Of a DNA stretch of 64,000 nucleotides, positions 43,608 through 52,911 are shown in pieces. The DNA is from Xanthobacteraceae bacterium. GTDB taxonomy: Bacteria; Pseudomonadota; Alphaproteobacteria; Rhizobiales; Xanthobacteraceae. Made by a program: the position numbers and the translations under genes. The DNA is taken from contig JANINJ010000088.1 in NCBI GenBank assembly GCA_024508855.1, positions 34,401-98,400 of the forward strand. Direction: 5' to 3'. Numbering within the stretch: position 1 is the first letter of the stretch; every line of letters starts with the position of its first letter. The notes under the pieces were generated by a model, which did no database searches, was not told where the DNA came from, and saw only the letters and a program-made list of their open reading frames with translations.

Positions 43608-44813
43608 TCAAGCTGCGGGGCGGATCGCGTCGCGTCGGGGCGGCAGAGGCGCTGCGGACAGCGCGGCGATCAAATCCTCGATGGACGATAAATTATGCAC
43701 TGGCCGGAATTCGTCAACATACGGCAGCATCATTTTGATTCCTTGCGCCTTGGCTTCGAAACCACTGTATCGAAGCAGCGGATTGAGCCAGATCAGGCGG
43801 CGGCAGGAGCGATGCAGCCGGTCCATTTCGAACGCCAGCTTTGAATCCGCTTCGCGCTCGAGGCCATCGGAAATCAGCAACACGATGGCGCCCTGCCCCA
43901 GTACGCGACGGCCCCATAGCTTGTTGAAGGTCTGCAGCGAGGTAGCGATACGCGTTCCTCCGGCCCAATCCTCTACCGTCGACGAGCAGCTTGCCAGCGC
44001 CTCGTCAGGATCGCGCGCGCGCAGCGCGCGAGTGACATTGCTGAGCCGCGTGCCGAACAGGAACACCGAGACACGTTTGCGCGCATCGGTGATGGCGTGC
44101 AGGAAATGCAGGAACAGCCGCGTGTATTCGCTCATCGACCCGGAGATATCGAGCAGCGCGACGATGGGCGCTGGCTTATCGACGCGGCCCAAGTGATGCA
44201 AATCGACGATATCGCCGCCGGTCCGCAAGCTGCCGCGAATGGTGCGGCGCAAGTCCAGTTTCAGCCCGCGCGCGTCCGGCGCAAAACGCCGCGTGCGCAA
44301 TTCGGCCTGCGGCAGTTTCATCTTCGCGATCGCGCGCGTGACCTGCGTGATCTCGGCCGCGCTCATCTGCGCAAAATCCTTCTTCTGCAGGATTTCCTGA
44401 TCGGAAACCGACAGCCGGATCTCCTGCTCCTCAGGCTGCTGCTGCGATTGCATTGACTGCGGTTGCGACAGCGCTTCCTGAACGCGGCGCGACGCCGGCG
44501 CCGGTTTCGGCTTGGCGTGATCCGGCAACGGCACGGAATCGAGCAGGTTCTTCCATTCCTCCGCCGGCCGGAAGAACAGGTCGAAGGCCTGTGCGAAGAT
44601 CAGCATGTGCTCGTGGCGGGTGACGAAAACCGATTCGAGCGTCGCGAACACATCGGAGCGATTGCCGATATCGATCAGACGCAGCGCTTTCAGCGCATCG
44701 ATCACTGCGCCCGGCCCGACCGGAATGCCTGCCGCCCGCAACGCGCGGGCGAAGCCCACGACATTGTCGGCGATCAATCCAGTCACTGGTTCAGACACTG
44801 CCAAATGTTGCAA
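43608..44813 (-). CDS. coxE: CoxE, VWA domain protein
   Basis: A 401-residue VWA protein of the CoxE family. MIDAS motif DISGSMSEYTR is at about residues 217-227, with later SDGLEREAD. The middle (about 90-135) is Gln/Glu-rich. With CoxD, an AAA ATPase, it is needed to assemble the copper-molybdenum centre in the carboxydotroph Oligotropha. It follows coxD by about 50 bases and precedes the XdhC-type genes. Confidence 0.92.
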   Translation of the reverse strand: MQHLAVSEPVTGLIADNVVGFARALRAAGIPVGPGAVIDALKALRLIDIGNRSDVFATLESVFVTRHEHMLIFAQAFDLFFRPAEEWKNLLDSVPLPDHAKPKPAPASRRVQEALSQPQSMQSQQQPEEQEIRLSVSDQEILQKKDFAQMSAAEITQVTRAIAKMKLPQAELRTRRFAPDARGLKLDLRRTIRGSLRTGGDIVDLHHLGRVDKPAPIVALLDISGSMSEYTRLFLHFLHAITDARKRVSVFLFGTRLSNVTRALRARDPDEALASCSSTVEDWAGGTRIATSLQTFNKLWGRRVLGQGAIVLLISDGLEREADSKLAFEMDRLHRSCRRLIWLNPLLRYSGFEAKAQGIKMMLPYVDEFRPVHNLSSIEDLIAALSAAPLPPRRDAIRPAA

Positions 44814-44864
44814 CCCGTTTCGTACGACCAGGAGAACGGTCGCCGTCGGTCGTTATATTCCGAT

Positions 44865-45776
44865 TTATATATCGGTGGTAGCTTCCTTCAAAACCTTTTG
44901 CAGGGTGCCGCCCTGCATCTTGGCGATATCGTCCTGATACTTGAGCAGCGCGCCGAGCGTATCGCCGACCACTTCGGGCGTCAGCGAGCGCGCGTCGAGC
45001 TCGGTCAGCGCCGTCGCCCAGTCGATGGTCTCGGCGACACCGGGGTTCTTGTAGAAATCCTGGTCGCGCAGCGCCTGCACAAAACCCACCACCTGCTGCG
45101 ACAGTTTCGCGGAAATGCCCGGCACCCGCGACTTGACGATGGCGAGTTCGCGCTCGGCCGACGGATAATCCACCCAGTGATAAAGACAGCGCCGCTTCAG
45201 TGCGTCGTGGATTTCGCGTGTCCGGTTCGAGGTGACGATGACGATCGGCGGATGCGGCGCCTTCACGGTGCCGAGTTCCGGGATCGTCACCTGGAAGTCG
45301 CTGAGGATTTCCAGCAGATAGGCTTCAAAAGCCTCGTCGGCGCGGTCGAGTTCGTCGATCAGCAGCACCGGCGCGCCGGCAACGTCCGGCTCCAGCGCCC
45401 GCAGCAGCGGCCGCTTGATCAGGTAACGTTCGTCGAAAATGTCGTGCGATAGTTGCTCGCGATCGGAATCGCCAGCCGCCTCCGCCAAGCGAATGGCGAT
45501 CATCTGCGCCGCGCTGTTCCACTCGTACACCGCGGAAGCGACGTCGAGCCCCTCATAGCATTGCAGCCGGATCAGATTGCGCCCGAGCGCCGCCGACAGC
45601 ACCTTGGCGATTTCGGTCTTGCCGACGCCGGCCTCGCCCTCGAGAAACAGCGGCCGGCCCATGCGCAGCGACAGGTAGACCACGGTCGCCAGCGAGCGCT
45701 CCGCGAAGTAGCCGCGTTTGTTCAACAGATCGAGCGTCGCATCGACTGAGGTGGGCAGGCCGGAAGCTGTATTCAT
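44865..45776 (-). CDS. coxD: CoxD, MoxR-type AAA+ ATPase
   Basis: A 303-residue AAA+ ATPase of the MoxR/CoxD group. Walker A GEAGVGKTE is at about 46-54, Walker B VLLIDELDRAD at about 126-136, and sensor 1 in VTSNRTRE. CoxD acts with CoxE as a chaperone for metal centre assembly in CO dehydrogenase-type hydroxylases. The order coxM-coxD-coxE is kept; coxM lies 22 bases upstream. Confidence 0.93.
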   Translation of the reverse strand: MNTASGLPTSVDATLDLLNKRGYFAERSLATVVYLSLRMGRPLFLEGEAGVGKTEIAKVLSAALGRNLIRLQCYEGLDVASAVYEWNSAAQMIAIRLAEAAGDSDREQLSHDIFDERYLIKRPLLRALEPDVAGAPVLLIDELDRADEAFEAYLLEILSDFQVTIPELGTVKAPHPPIVIVTSNRTREIHDALKRRCLYHWVDYPSAERELAIVKSRVPGISAKLSQQVVGFVQALRDQDFYKNPGVAETIDWATALTELDARSLTPEVVGDTLGALLKYQDDIAKMQGGTLQKVLKEATTDI

Positions 45777-45798
45777 CTTGACGCCAGTCTGGACGTAA

Positions 45799-46605
45799 TT
45801 ACGCCCGGTTGTTTGCGGCGTCGACGGCTCGGCGCGCCAGAACTCCGATCAGGTGCGCGCGATACTCAGCGCTGCCGTGCAGATCGCTGTTGAGGCCGTC
45901 CGCGGACACGGACAACCCTTCCAGCACTTTTGGCGAGAAACGCTTCTTCAGCGCCTCCTCGAACTCGGGCACGCGGAACACGCCATCGCCGCCGGCACCG
46001 GTCACGGCGACACGCACATCGGACGGACGCCGCGCCACGAACACGCCGACCAGCGCATAGCGCGAGGCCTGGTTGCGGAATTTGACGTAGGCCGCCTTCT
46101 TCGGCAGCGGAAACATCACACGCGTGACGATCTCGTCGCTCTCCAGTGCCGTCGTGAACAGGCCCTGGAAGAATTCCTCTGCCTTGAGACGGCGCTTGTT
46201 GGTGACGATGGTCGCACCCAGTGCGAGACACGCCGCCGGATAGTCCGCGGTCGGGTCGTTGTTCGCAAGCGAGCCGCCGATCGTGCCCTTGTGCCGCACG
46301 GCCGGATCGCCGATCACGCCGGCAAGCTCCGCGAGGGCCGGGATCGCTTCGCCGACGATCGGCGAGTTGGCGACATCGGCGTGTTTGGCGGTAGCGCCGA
46401 TGACGAGCGACCGCCCCTTCATCTCGATGCCATCGAGACCTTCGATGCGCGTCAGATCGACCAGGTGCGGCGGCGCAGCGAGCCGCTGCTTCATCACCGG
46501 CACCAGCGTGTGACCGCCCGCGATCAGCTTGGCATCTTCATTCTTGACCAGGAGGTTTGCGGCCTGCCGCACCGTGGTCGGACGATGATACTTGAATTCG
46601 TACAT
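45799..46605 (-). CDS. coxM: CoxM-type FAD-binding medium subunit of a molybdo-hydroxylase
   Basis: A 268-residue FAD-binding subunit of the xanthine oxidase/CO dehydrogenase family. The FAD motifs AGGHTLVPVMKQRL and TIGGSLANNDPTADYP are present. It transfers electrons from the 2Fe-2S subunit. It lies 44 bases after coxS. The molybdenum-binding large subunit gene (coxL), usually next to M and S, is absent here. Confidence 0.93.
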   Translation of the reverse strand: MYEFKYHRPTTVRQAANLLVKNEDAKLIAGGHTLVPVMKQRLAAPPHLVDLTRIEGLDGIEMKGRSLVIGATAKHADVANSPIVGEAIPALAELAGVIGDPAVRHKGTIGGSLANNDPTADYPAACLALGATIVTNKRRLKAEEFFQGLFTTALESDEIVTRVMFPLPKKAAYVKFRNQASRYALVGVFVARRPSDVRVAVTGAGGDGVFRVPEFEEALKKRFSPKVLEGLSVSADGLNSDLHGSAEYRAHLIGVLARRAVDAANNRA

Positions 46606-46649
46606 GACAGTCCTTCGGGTCGCCTTGCGCGATCTTTGTGCGCTTACGG

Positions 46650-47135
46650 TTATGCGAGGTCGGATTTCGCCATCGCCTTGGCGCCCGCCGCGATAGATTG
46701 CACGATGTTCTGGTAGCCGGTGCAGCGGCAGAGATTGCCTTCTAGTTCTTCGCGGATGGTGTGATCGTCGAGGTCATGGCCCTTGCGATGCACGAGATCG
46801 ACCGCGGTCATGATCATGCCCGGCGTGCAGAAGCCGCATTGCAGGCCGTGATTGTCACGGAATGCTTCCTGCATCGGATGCAGCGGCGCGCCGTCCGCCG
46901 CCAGTCCTTCGATGGTGGTGACCTCGGAGCCGTCGGCCATCACCGCGAGCGTGGTGCAGGATTTCACCGCCTTGCCGTCCAGATGCACGACACAGGCACC
47001 GCACTGTGAGGTGTCGCACCCGACATGGGTGCCAGTGAGCCGCAAATTCTCGCGCAGGAATTGCACCAGCAGCGTCCGCGGATCGACATTGGCCGTTACC
47101 GGATTGCCGTTCACGATAAGAGAAATCTTGGCCAT
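46650..47135 (-). CDS. coxS: CoxS-type [2Fe-2S] small subunit of a molybdo-hydroxylase
   Basis: A 161-residue iron-sulfur subunit. Ligands for two [2Fe-2S] clusters are visible: [13 protein letters not shown] plus a later SC, and QCGFCTPGM with NLCRCTGYQ. It carries electrons from a Mo site to the FAD subunit. MAKISL at 47135 is chosen over the earlier frame start. A fair promoter lies 64 bases upstream (47199-47227). Confidence 0.94.
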   Translation of the reverse strand: MAKISLIVNGNPVTANVDPRTLLVQFLRENLRLTGTHVGCDTSQCGACVVHLDGKAVKSCTTLAVMADGSEVTTIEGLAADGAPLHPMQEAFRDNHGLQCGFCTPGMIMTAVDLVHRKGHDLDDHTIREELEGNLCRCTGYQNIVQSIAAGAKAMAKSDLA

Positions 47136-47198
47136 GAGCCCTCGCTGTAACCCGCGTCGCATTACGTGCGGCACGGCACTTTCAAATCATTCCAGCCT

Positions 47199-47227
47199 AT
47201 AATATGGGCCATCAAGGCAATGGGCAA
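47199..47227 (-). promoter_or_regulatory. Candidate promoter of the coxS-coxM operon
   Basis: On the minus strand, TTGCCC (47222-47227) and TATTAT (47199-47204) are separated by 17 bases. The -10 box matches the consensus at five of six positions. It lies between coxG and coxS, so coxS can start its own transcript. Confidence 0.5.
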
Positions 47228-47352
47228 CCTCGCGCAAATGCAGGCGCGCCATGACTTCGCCATCGCAACAACTGCGAAAACGGGCATATTCCGCGCAAGG
47301 TTCACACGGCAAGTTGATCCGGGCGTGACGCCGCGGTTATCCCTGCGCAACC

Positions 47353-47799
47353 CTATCCTTGGACAGCTTTGGCGAAATTGGTGAAGAACTCGTCGGCCAG
47401 CTTCTTGGCGGCGCCATTGATGAGACGCTGACCAAGCTGGGCCAGCTTGCCGCCGATCTGCGCCTCGACATTGTAGCTCAACAGCGTGCCGCCGTCCTTG
47501 TCGGCGAGGCCGACGGTCGCGCCACCCTTGGCGAATCCCGCGACACCGCCCTCGCCTTCGCCGGAGATCTTGTAACCGTTCGGTGGGTCGAGATCGCTGA
47601 GCGTGACGCGTCCCTTGAAGCGGGCCGAAACCGGGCCGACCTTCATCTTGGCAACGGCGCGAAAGCCGTTGTCGTCGGTCTTTTCCAGCTCTTCGCAGCC
47701 GGGAATGCAGGCCTTCAGCACCTCCGGATCGTTGAGTTTACCCCAAACCACTTCGCGCGGTGCAGCAAGCTGGACTTCGCCAGTCATCGTCATGGCCAT
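47353..47799 (-). CDS. coxG: CoxG-like SRPBCC family protein
   Basis: A 148-residue START/SRPBCC-fold protein of the CoxG family (EVQLAAPREVVWGKLNDPEVLKACIPGCEEL, GGTLLSYNVEAQIGGKLAQLGQRLI). CoxG helps recruit CO dehydrogenase to the membrane in Oligotropha. This form lacks the C-terminal membrane segment of longer CoxG proteins. MAMTMTG at 47799 follows AGGAGG, so it is used instead of the longer frame. It is divergent from pcaB. Confidence 0.9.
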   Translation of the reverse strand: MAMTMTGEVQLAAPREVVWGKLNDPEVLKACIPGCEELEKTDDNGFRAVAKMKVGPVSARFKGRVTLSDLDPPNGYKISGEGEGGVAGFAKGGATVGLADKDGGTLLSYNVEAQIGGKLAQLGQRLINGAAKKLADEFFTNFAKAVQG

Positions 47800-47996
47800 G
47801 GGGACGCCTCCTGAAAATAGCACCCGCCGCGCTCCGGCAGCCGGATGATGTCGAAACTGAAGCTTCCCAAGTAGCGCGGGTTGACCGGATTTGAAAGGGG
47901 ACCATGGAATTAGGCGCGGGACCCTGACGTGCAATAAGCGAATGCGGGTAAAGGGATTGGCATAAGCGGCCGGGAACGATTAGGCTCCGCCCATAC

Positions 47997-49358
47997 ATGA
48001 GCACATCCCTTTCCCCTCTGCTTGCGCCGATGCTGTCGAGCGCCGCCATGCGCGGCATCTGCGACGATTCCACCACGCTCCAGCACATGCTGGATTTCGA
48101 GGCCGCGCTCGCACGCGCCGAGGCCGCAACAGGCGTGATTCCCGCGGCCGCAACAGGCCCCATTGGCGCCGCCTGCCGCGCCGACCGATTCGATGTCGCG
48201 GCGCTGGCCGAAGCCGCGACGCACGCCGGCAATCTCGCGATCCCGCTGGTGAAAGCACTGACTGCGGAGGTCGGCAAGACCGACGCCGAGGCCGCGCGTT
48301 ACGTGCATTGGGGCGCCACCAGCCAGGACGTGATCGATACCGCGACGATGCTGAGCCTGCGCGCCGCAATCGATGCGCTGTTGCACGATCTCGATCGTGC
48401 TATCGCCGGATTCGCCAAGTTGGCGGTGAAACATCGCGACACCGCCGTGGTGGCACGGACCTGGCTGCAGCACGCGCTGCCGATGCCGTTTGGGCTCAAG
48501 CTCGCGGAATATGCCGCAGCGCTGCATCGTTCGCGCATGCGGCTGAAAGCCCTGCGCACGAATACGCTCGCGCTGCAATTCGGCGGCGCGGCCGGCACGC
48601 TGGCAGCACTCGGCGACAAGGGCATCGCGGTTGCCGGGCAACTCGCCCGCGAACTCGATCTGCCGCTGCCCGATGCACCGTGGCACACCCACCGCGATCG
48701 CATCGCCGAGGCCGCATCGGTATTCGCAATTCTGTCCGGCACTTGCGGCAAGATCGCCCGCGACGTGTCGCTGATGATGCAGACCGATGTCGGCGAAGCG
48801 TTCGAGCCCGCCGGCGCGGGACGCGGCGGCTCCTCGACCATGCCGCACAAGCGCAATCCGGTCGCGGCCGCGTCGGCCCTGGCAGCCGCCACCATGGCGC
48901 CGAATCTCGCCGCGACGATCTTCGCCGCTCAGGTGCAGGAGCACGAACGCAGCGCCGGCCCGTGGCACGCCGAATGGCCGACGCTGCCCACCCTGATGCT
49001 GGTGACGTCCGGCGCACTCGCGGCGATCGTCGATATCGCCGAGGGACTGGAAGTCGACACCGCGCGGATGCGGCAGAATCTCGACACCACGCACGGCCTG
49101 ATCATGGCGGAAGCAGTGACGATGGCGCTCGCCGAGAAAATCGGCAAGAGCGACGCCCACCATCTCATCGAGGAAGCCTCGCGCAAATCCGTCGCCGACA
49201 AGCGAAACCTGCGCGACGTGCTGAACGACGACGCCCGCGTGACAGCACATCTCGACGCAATGAGGCTTGCAAGCCTGTTCGAACCGATGGCCTATCAGGG
49301 TATCTCGCAAACGCTGATCGACCGGCTCTTGGCTTCGCTCGATGGCAAGACGCGTTGA
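47997..49358 (+). CDS. pcaB: PcaB, 3-carboxy-cis,cis-muconate cycloisomerase
   Basis: A 453-residue member of the fumarase/aspartase superfamily. Its signature GSSTMPHKRNP is present, along with HWGATSQDVIDT in the middle. It converts 3-carboxymuconate to 4-carboxymuconolactone in the protocatechuate branch of the beta-ketoadipate pathway. It is the first of three pca genes, with a palindromic repeat between it and pcaD. The protocatechuate dioxygenase genes (pcaGH) are not in the window. Confidence 0.95.
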   Translation: MSTSLSPLLAPMLSSAAMRGICDDSTTLQHMLDFEAALARAEAATGVIPAAATGPIGAACRADRFDVAALAEAATHAGNLAIPLVKALTAEVGKTDAEAARYVHWGATSQDVIDTATMLSLRAAIDALLHDLDRAIAGFAKLAVKHRDTAVVARTWLQHALPMPFGLKLAEYAAALHRSRMRLKALRTNTLALQFGGAAGTLAALGDKGIAVAGQLARELDLPLPDAPWHTHRDRIAEAASVFAILSGTCGKIARDVSLMMQTDVGEAFEPAGAGRGGSSTMPHKRNPVAAASALAAATMAPNLAATIFAAQVQEHERSAGPWHAEWPTLPTLMLVTSGALAAIVDIAEGLEVDTARMRQNLDTTHGLIMAEAVTMALAEKIGKSDAHHLIEEASRKSVADKRNLRDVLNDDARVTAHLDAMRLASLFEPMAYQGISQTLIDRLLASLDGKTR

Positions 49359-49377
49359 TGAATTCCGCTCATGATAT

Positions 49378-49498
49378 CCGGACGTCATTGCCGGGCTTGA
49401 CCCGGCAATCCATCATCATAAAAGCGTTCTCGACGATGGATGTGCAGGTCATTTCACGCCAGGACGCGCTTTGCACGTTACCCGCGCATGACGACCTG
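49378..49498. repeat. Intergenic repeat between pcaB and pcaD
   Basis: A perfect 9-base stem (ATTGCCGGG at 49387-49395, CCCGGCAAT at 49401-49409) lies in CGTCATTGCCGGGCTTGACC, and the far end reads CGCGCATGACGACC. The whole 120-base segment resembles an intergenic element frequent in Bradyrhizobiaceae (from memory). It interrupts the pca operon and could reduce pcaB-to-pcaD read-through. Confidence 0.7.
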
Positions 49499-49542
49499 AG
49501 ATTTTAACCGACAAGAACAACAATAACCTACGGAGCACTTCA

Positions 49543-50325
49543 ATGCCGATGATCGATGCCGATGGCTGCCAGTTGAACGTGGCGATCGAGGGCCGCGACA
49601 GCGGGCCGACCTTGATGCTGTCGAATTCGCTCGGCTGCACCATGGCGATGTGGCAGCCGCAGATGGATGCGCTGACCAAGCAGTTCCGCGTCATCCGCTA
49701 CGACCGGCGCGGCCACGGCAAATCCGGCGTACCGGCCGGACCATATTCGATGGAGCGCTTCGGCCGCGACGTGCTCGCGATACTCGATGGCCTCAACATT
49801 CAGAAGACGCATTGGTGCGGGCTGTCGATGGGCGGCATGGTCGGGCAATGGCTCGGCGCCAACGCACCGGACCGTTTCGACCGCATGATCCTGAGCAACA
49901 CCAGTTGCTACTATCCGGACCCGACCAACTGGGACAATCGCATCAAGGCGGTGAAGGAAGGCGGCCTCGCCTCGGTGGCCGACGCCGTGATCGGCGGCTG
50001 GCTGACGGCGGATTTTCGCGAACGCGAACCGCAGGTCACCGCGCAGATGAAAGAGATGCTGATCGCCTCGCCGCAGCAAGGCTACATCGCCTGCTGTGAG
50101 GCCCTGCGCACGCTCGACCAGCGCGACCTGCTGCCGCGCGTATCGCGCCCCACGCTGGTGATTGCCGGCCGGCAGGACCAGGCCACACCGGTGGCGGCCG
50201 GCGAGTATATCCGCGCCCACATTCCCGGTGCCAGCATGACCATTCTCGACGCCGCGCATATTTCCAACGTCGAGCAATCGCACGCCTTCACCGATGCCGT
50301 GATCGGTTTCCTGACGCAGCGCTGA
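49543..50325 (+). CDS. pcaD: PcaD, 3-oxoadipate enol-lactonase
   Basis: A 260-residue alpha/beta hydrolase of the PcaD family: MLSNSLGCTMAMWQPQ (oxyanion), RYDRRGHGKSG, elbow GLSMGGMVGQ and late DAAHISNVE with the catalytic His. It hydrolyses 3-oxoadipate enol-lactone to 3-oxoadipate. The pcaC gene follows 55 bases later on the same strand. Confidence 0.95.
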   Translation: MPMIDADGCQLNVAIEGRDSGPTLMLSNSLGCTMAMWQPQMDALTKQFRVIRYDRRGHGKSGVPAGPYSMERFGRDVLAILDGLNIQKTHWCGLSMGGMVGQWLGANAPDRFDRMILSNTSCYYPDPTNWDNRIKAVKEGGLASVADAVIGGWLTADFREREPQVTAQMKEMLIASPQQGYIACCEALRTLDQRDLLPRVSRPTLVIAGRQDQATPVAAGEYIRAHIPGASMTILDAAHISNVEQSHAFTDAVIGFLTQR

Positions 50326-50380
50326 ACGAGAAACTCCCGCTCCCCGCAAGCGCGGCGAGACGAACCCGGAGAGAAACATC

Positions 50381-50773
50381 ATGGACGATCAACAACGCCG
50401 CGACGACGGCATGGCCATGCGGCGCAAGGTGCTCGGCAATGCCTGGGTCGACAAATCCGTCAACAACAAGACGTCGTTCAATGCCGAATTCATCGATCTC
50501 ATCACCCGCCATGCCTGGGGCGAGATCTGGACGCGGCCGCATTTCGACGAACGCACCCGGCGCGTGCTGGTGATCGGCACCATGGTCGCGCTCGGACAAT
50601 GGGACGAATTCCGTCTCCATGTGCGCGCAGCGCTCGCCGAGGGCGGCTTCACGCCGGACGATATCAAGGAAATCCTGCTGCAGCAGGCGATCTATTGCGG
50701 CGTGCCCGCCGCCAATCACGCGGTCAAGGAAGCGTCAGCCGTAGTTGAGGAATTGGGGCTGCTGAAGCGATAG
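50381..50773 (+). CDS. pcaC: PcaC, 4-carboxymuconolactone decarboxylase
   Basis: A 130-residue CMD-family protein: GEIWTRPHFDERTRRVLVIG, EIKEILLQQ-type helix (DIKEILLQQAIYCGVPAANHA). It decarboxylates 4-carboxymuconolactone to the enol-lactone used by PcaD. The family length is normal, and it is a separate gene, not the PcaD-PcaC fusion seen in some bacteria. Its last 39 bases overlap the converging membrane protein gene. Confidence 0.95.
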   Translation: MDDQQRRDDGMAMRRKVLGNAWVDKSVNNKTSFNAEFIDLITRHAWGEIWTRPHFDERTRRVLVIGTMVALGQWDEFRLHVRAALAEGGFTPDDIKEILLQQAIYCGVPAANHAVKEASAVVEELGLLKR

Positions 50774-51265
50774 ATCGCCCCGCTCCGCATTGGCCTGTTG
50801 GGCAGTGCCGCCCACAGGCGGCTCGACCAGCATCAAGATTCCGGTCCCCAGCAACATCAACAATTCCGTCGCGTGCAACTGCAACGCGGCGCGTTCGCCG
50901 ACCTGCGCGGCAAACATCATACTGAGAAACGTGATCGCGCTGCCGATGCTGAGCGCAACGCCGAGCGCCTCGTCGCAGCCGCCGGAGCGCCGCACCGCCG
51001 AGCGCGCCGCCAAGGCAGCGAACACGAGGAAGAATGCCACCACCGTGAGTTTCACGATCGCAAGCAGCCAGGCGAATCGGACGGTGACCATCGGCGGGAA
51101 TTGAAGATAGTCGCTGACGAACATCGCGACCGCGATATTCGGCCGCTCGAACAGACCGTGGACCGGCGATTCCACAATGCTCCATGCCGCGATCGCCCAT
51201 GCCGGGACAAAATAGCAGGCAACAAGCGCGCCGCTGAATGTGCTTAATCGCCAGTTCGACGCCAT
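50735..51265 (-). CDS. Four-helix membrane protein, unknown function
   Basis: A 176-residue protein with four hydrophobic segments (about residues 8-28, 58-84, 95-115, 128-148) and a soluble Gln-rich tail. I do not recognise its family. MASNWRL at 51265 is the likely start (AGGTG upstream); an earlier frame start would run into a palindromic repeat. It overlaps the 3-prime end of pcaC by 39 bases on the opposite strand. Confidence 0.7.
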   Translation of the reverse strand: MASNWRLSTFSGALVACYFVPAWAIAAWSIVESPVHGLFERPNIAVAMFVSDYLQFPPMVTVRFAWLLAIVKLTVVAFFLVFAALAARSAVRRSGGCDEALGVALSIGSAITFLSMMFAAQVGERAALQLHATELLMLLGTGILMLVEPPVGGTAQQANAERGDLSLQQPQFLNYG

Positions 51266-51305
51266 GAGACACCTGCCAGTCGTGCGCACCCATCTTTTCG
51301 ATTGG

Positions 51306-51350
51306 GCATGACCCTGTCCGAAAACCGGTTCCCGCTTTTCGGCGTCATGC
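51306..51350. repeat. 45-base intergenic palindrome (GCATGAC...CCGAAAACCGG...GTCATGC type)
   Basis: The ends GCATGAC and GTCATGC and the inner pairs CCGAAAA and TTTTCGG form an imperfect palindrome with CCGGTTC in the middle. It strongly resembles a short palindrome widespread in Hyphomicrobiales intergenic DNA (from memory). It lies upstream of the four-helix membrane protein. Confidence 0.75.
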
Positions 51351-51457
51351 TCCTGGTGCGTTCGAGGCGAGGTAACTCCCGTCAACTCCGAGCGGCAATC
51401 TAAACCATTTGTTTACCTTAACGCCGCTGTGGAAAACGGCCCGTCCGAGGAGTCAAA

Positions 51458-51482
51458 GAAAAAGCCCCGCCTCTGGCGGGGC
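51458..51482 (-). terminator. Terminator of the small Gln/Gly/Pro-rich gene
   Basis: A perfect 8-base GC stem (51464-51471 and 51475-51482) with a 3-base loop is followed on the minus strand by five T. It begins 20 bases after the stop codon of the 56-residue gene. Confidence 0.88.
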
Positions 51483-51501
51483 TCTTCGAGGGGAACCGGT
51501 C

Positions 51502-51672
51502 TTACTGGCCGGGCTTCTGCTGGCCCTGCCGGTTTTGATCCTGCTGCTGCTGGCCCGGCCGTTGGCCGCCGCCTTGCTGCTGCTGACCCGGCTTCTGGCC
51601 ACCGCCCTGTTGCTGCCCGGGTTTCTGACCCGGGTTCTGGCTCTGTTGTCCGGTATGAGTCTGGTTCGACAT
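51502..51672 (-). CDS. 56-residue Gln/Gly/Pro-repeat protein, unknown function
   Basis: An open frame of 56 residues beginning MSNQTHTGQQ and made of repeats of the type QKPGQQQGGG (three to four copies of K/R-P-G-Q-Q-Q). Gln, Gly and Pro make up most of it; there is no hydrophobic segment. A GGAG ribosome site is seven bases before the ATG, and a strong terminator follows, so it looks like a real gene. The other frames over this stretch give Leu/Ala-rich translations that are likely shadows. It should be intrinsically disordered. Its role is unknown. Confidence 0.75.
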   Translation of the reverse strand: MSNQTHTGQQSQNPGQKPGQQQGGGQKPGQQQQGGGQRPGQQQQDQNRQGQQKPGQ

Positions 51673-51983
51673 CCGCGGTCTCCTTCTTTTCGCTGATCGC
51701 CAGAATCAATGATGCGCCGCCAACGTCGTTGCATGGTTCCCGCCTGATCTTTCCGCGACGATTCCACGGCGAATCGGGGGCGGGTTTCCGCTTGTCTGCC
51801 TGTAATCTCCGTGTACAGCCGGGCCGCGCGCGGTTGCCGCACCCGGTTCCCACTGTTAAAAATCCGTATATGCCGCAAGATGCGTTAACCAGACGGGGCA
51901 ACGTTTCGCGGCATAAGTGTCTTTTGTGAGCGTTCCCGGACCACGACTGGCTCGCACGAACTTCAATCCCACCGCGGCGGCGA
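51673..51983. other. Intergenic region upstream of livH and of the small repeat gene
   Basis: A 311-base stretch between divergent genes. I see no open frame with a convincing start, no clear palindrome and no tRNA-like fold. It must hold promoters for both the 56-residue gene (minus strand) and livHMGFK (plus strand). The only AT-rich part is around 51855-51900 (TTAAAAATCCGTATATG). Confidence 0.6.
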
Positions 51984-52901
<918 letters not shown>

Positions 52902-52911
52902 CGGCGGCGGC

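Noticed and set aside
46606..47352. Possible remnant of coxL between coxS, coxM and coxG
   Set aside because: Both gaps were read on both strands. They are only 44 and 217 bases, with no fragment resembling a molybdo-hydroxylase large subunit.
50735..50773. pcaC or membrane protein mis-annotated because of a 39-base overlap
   Set aside because: Both reading frames are sound to their stops, and pcaC has its normal family length. Converging overlaps of this size are plausible.
51409..51696. 95-residue Leu/Ala-rich plus-strand frame over the small repeat gene
   Set aside because: Its hydrophobic look comes from reading Gln/Gly/Pro codons in antisense. It spans the GC terminator stem, while the minus-strand frame has a ribosome site and correct terminator placement.
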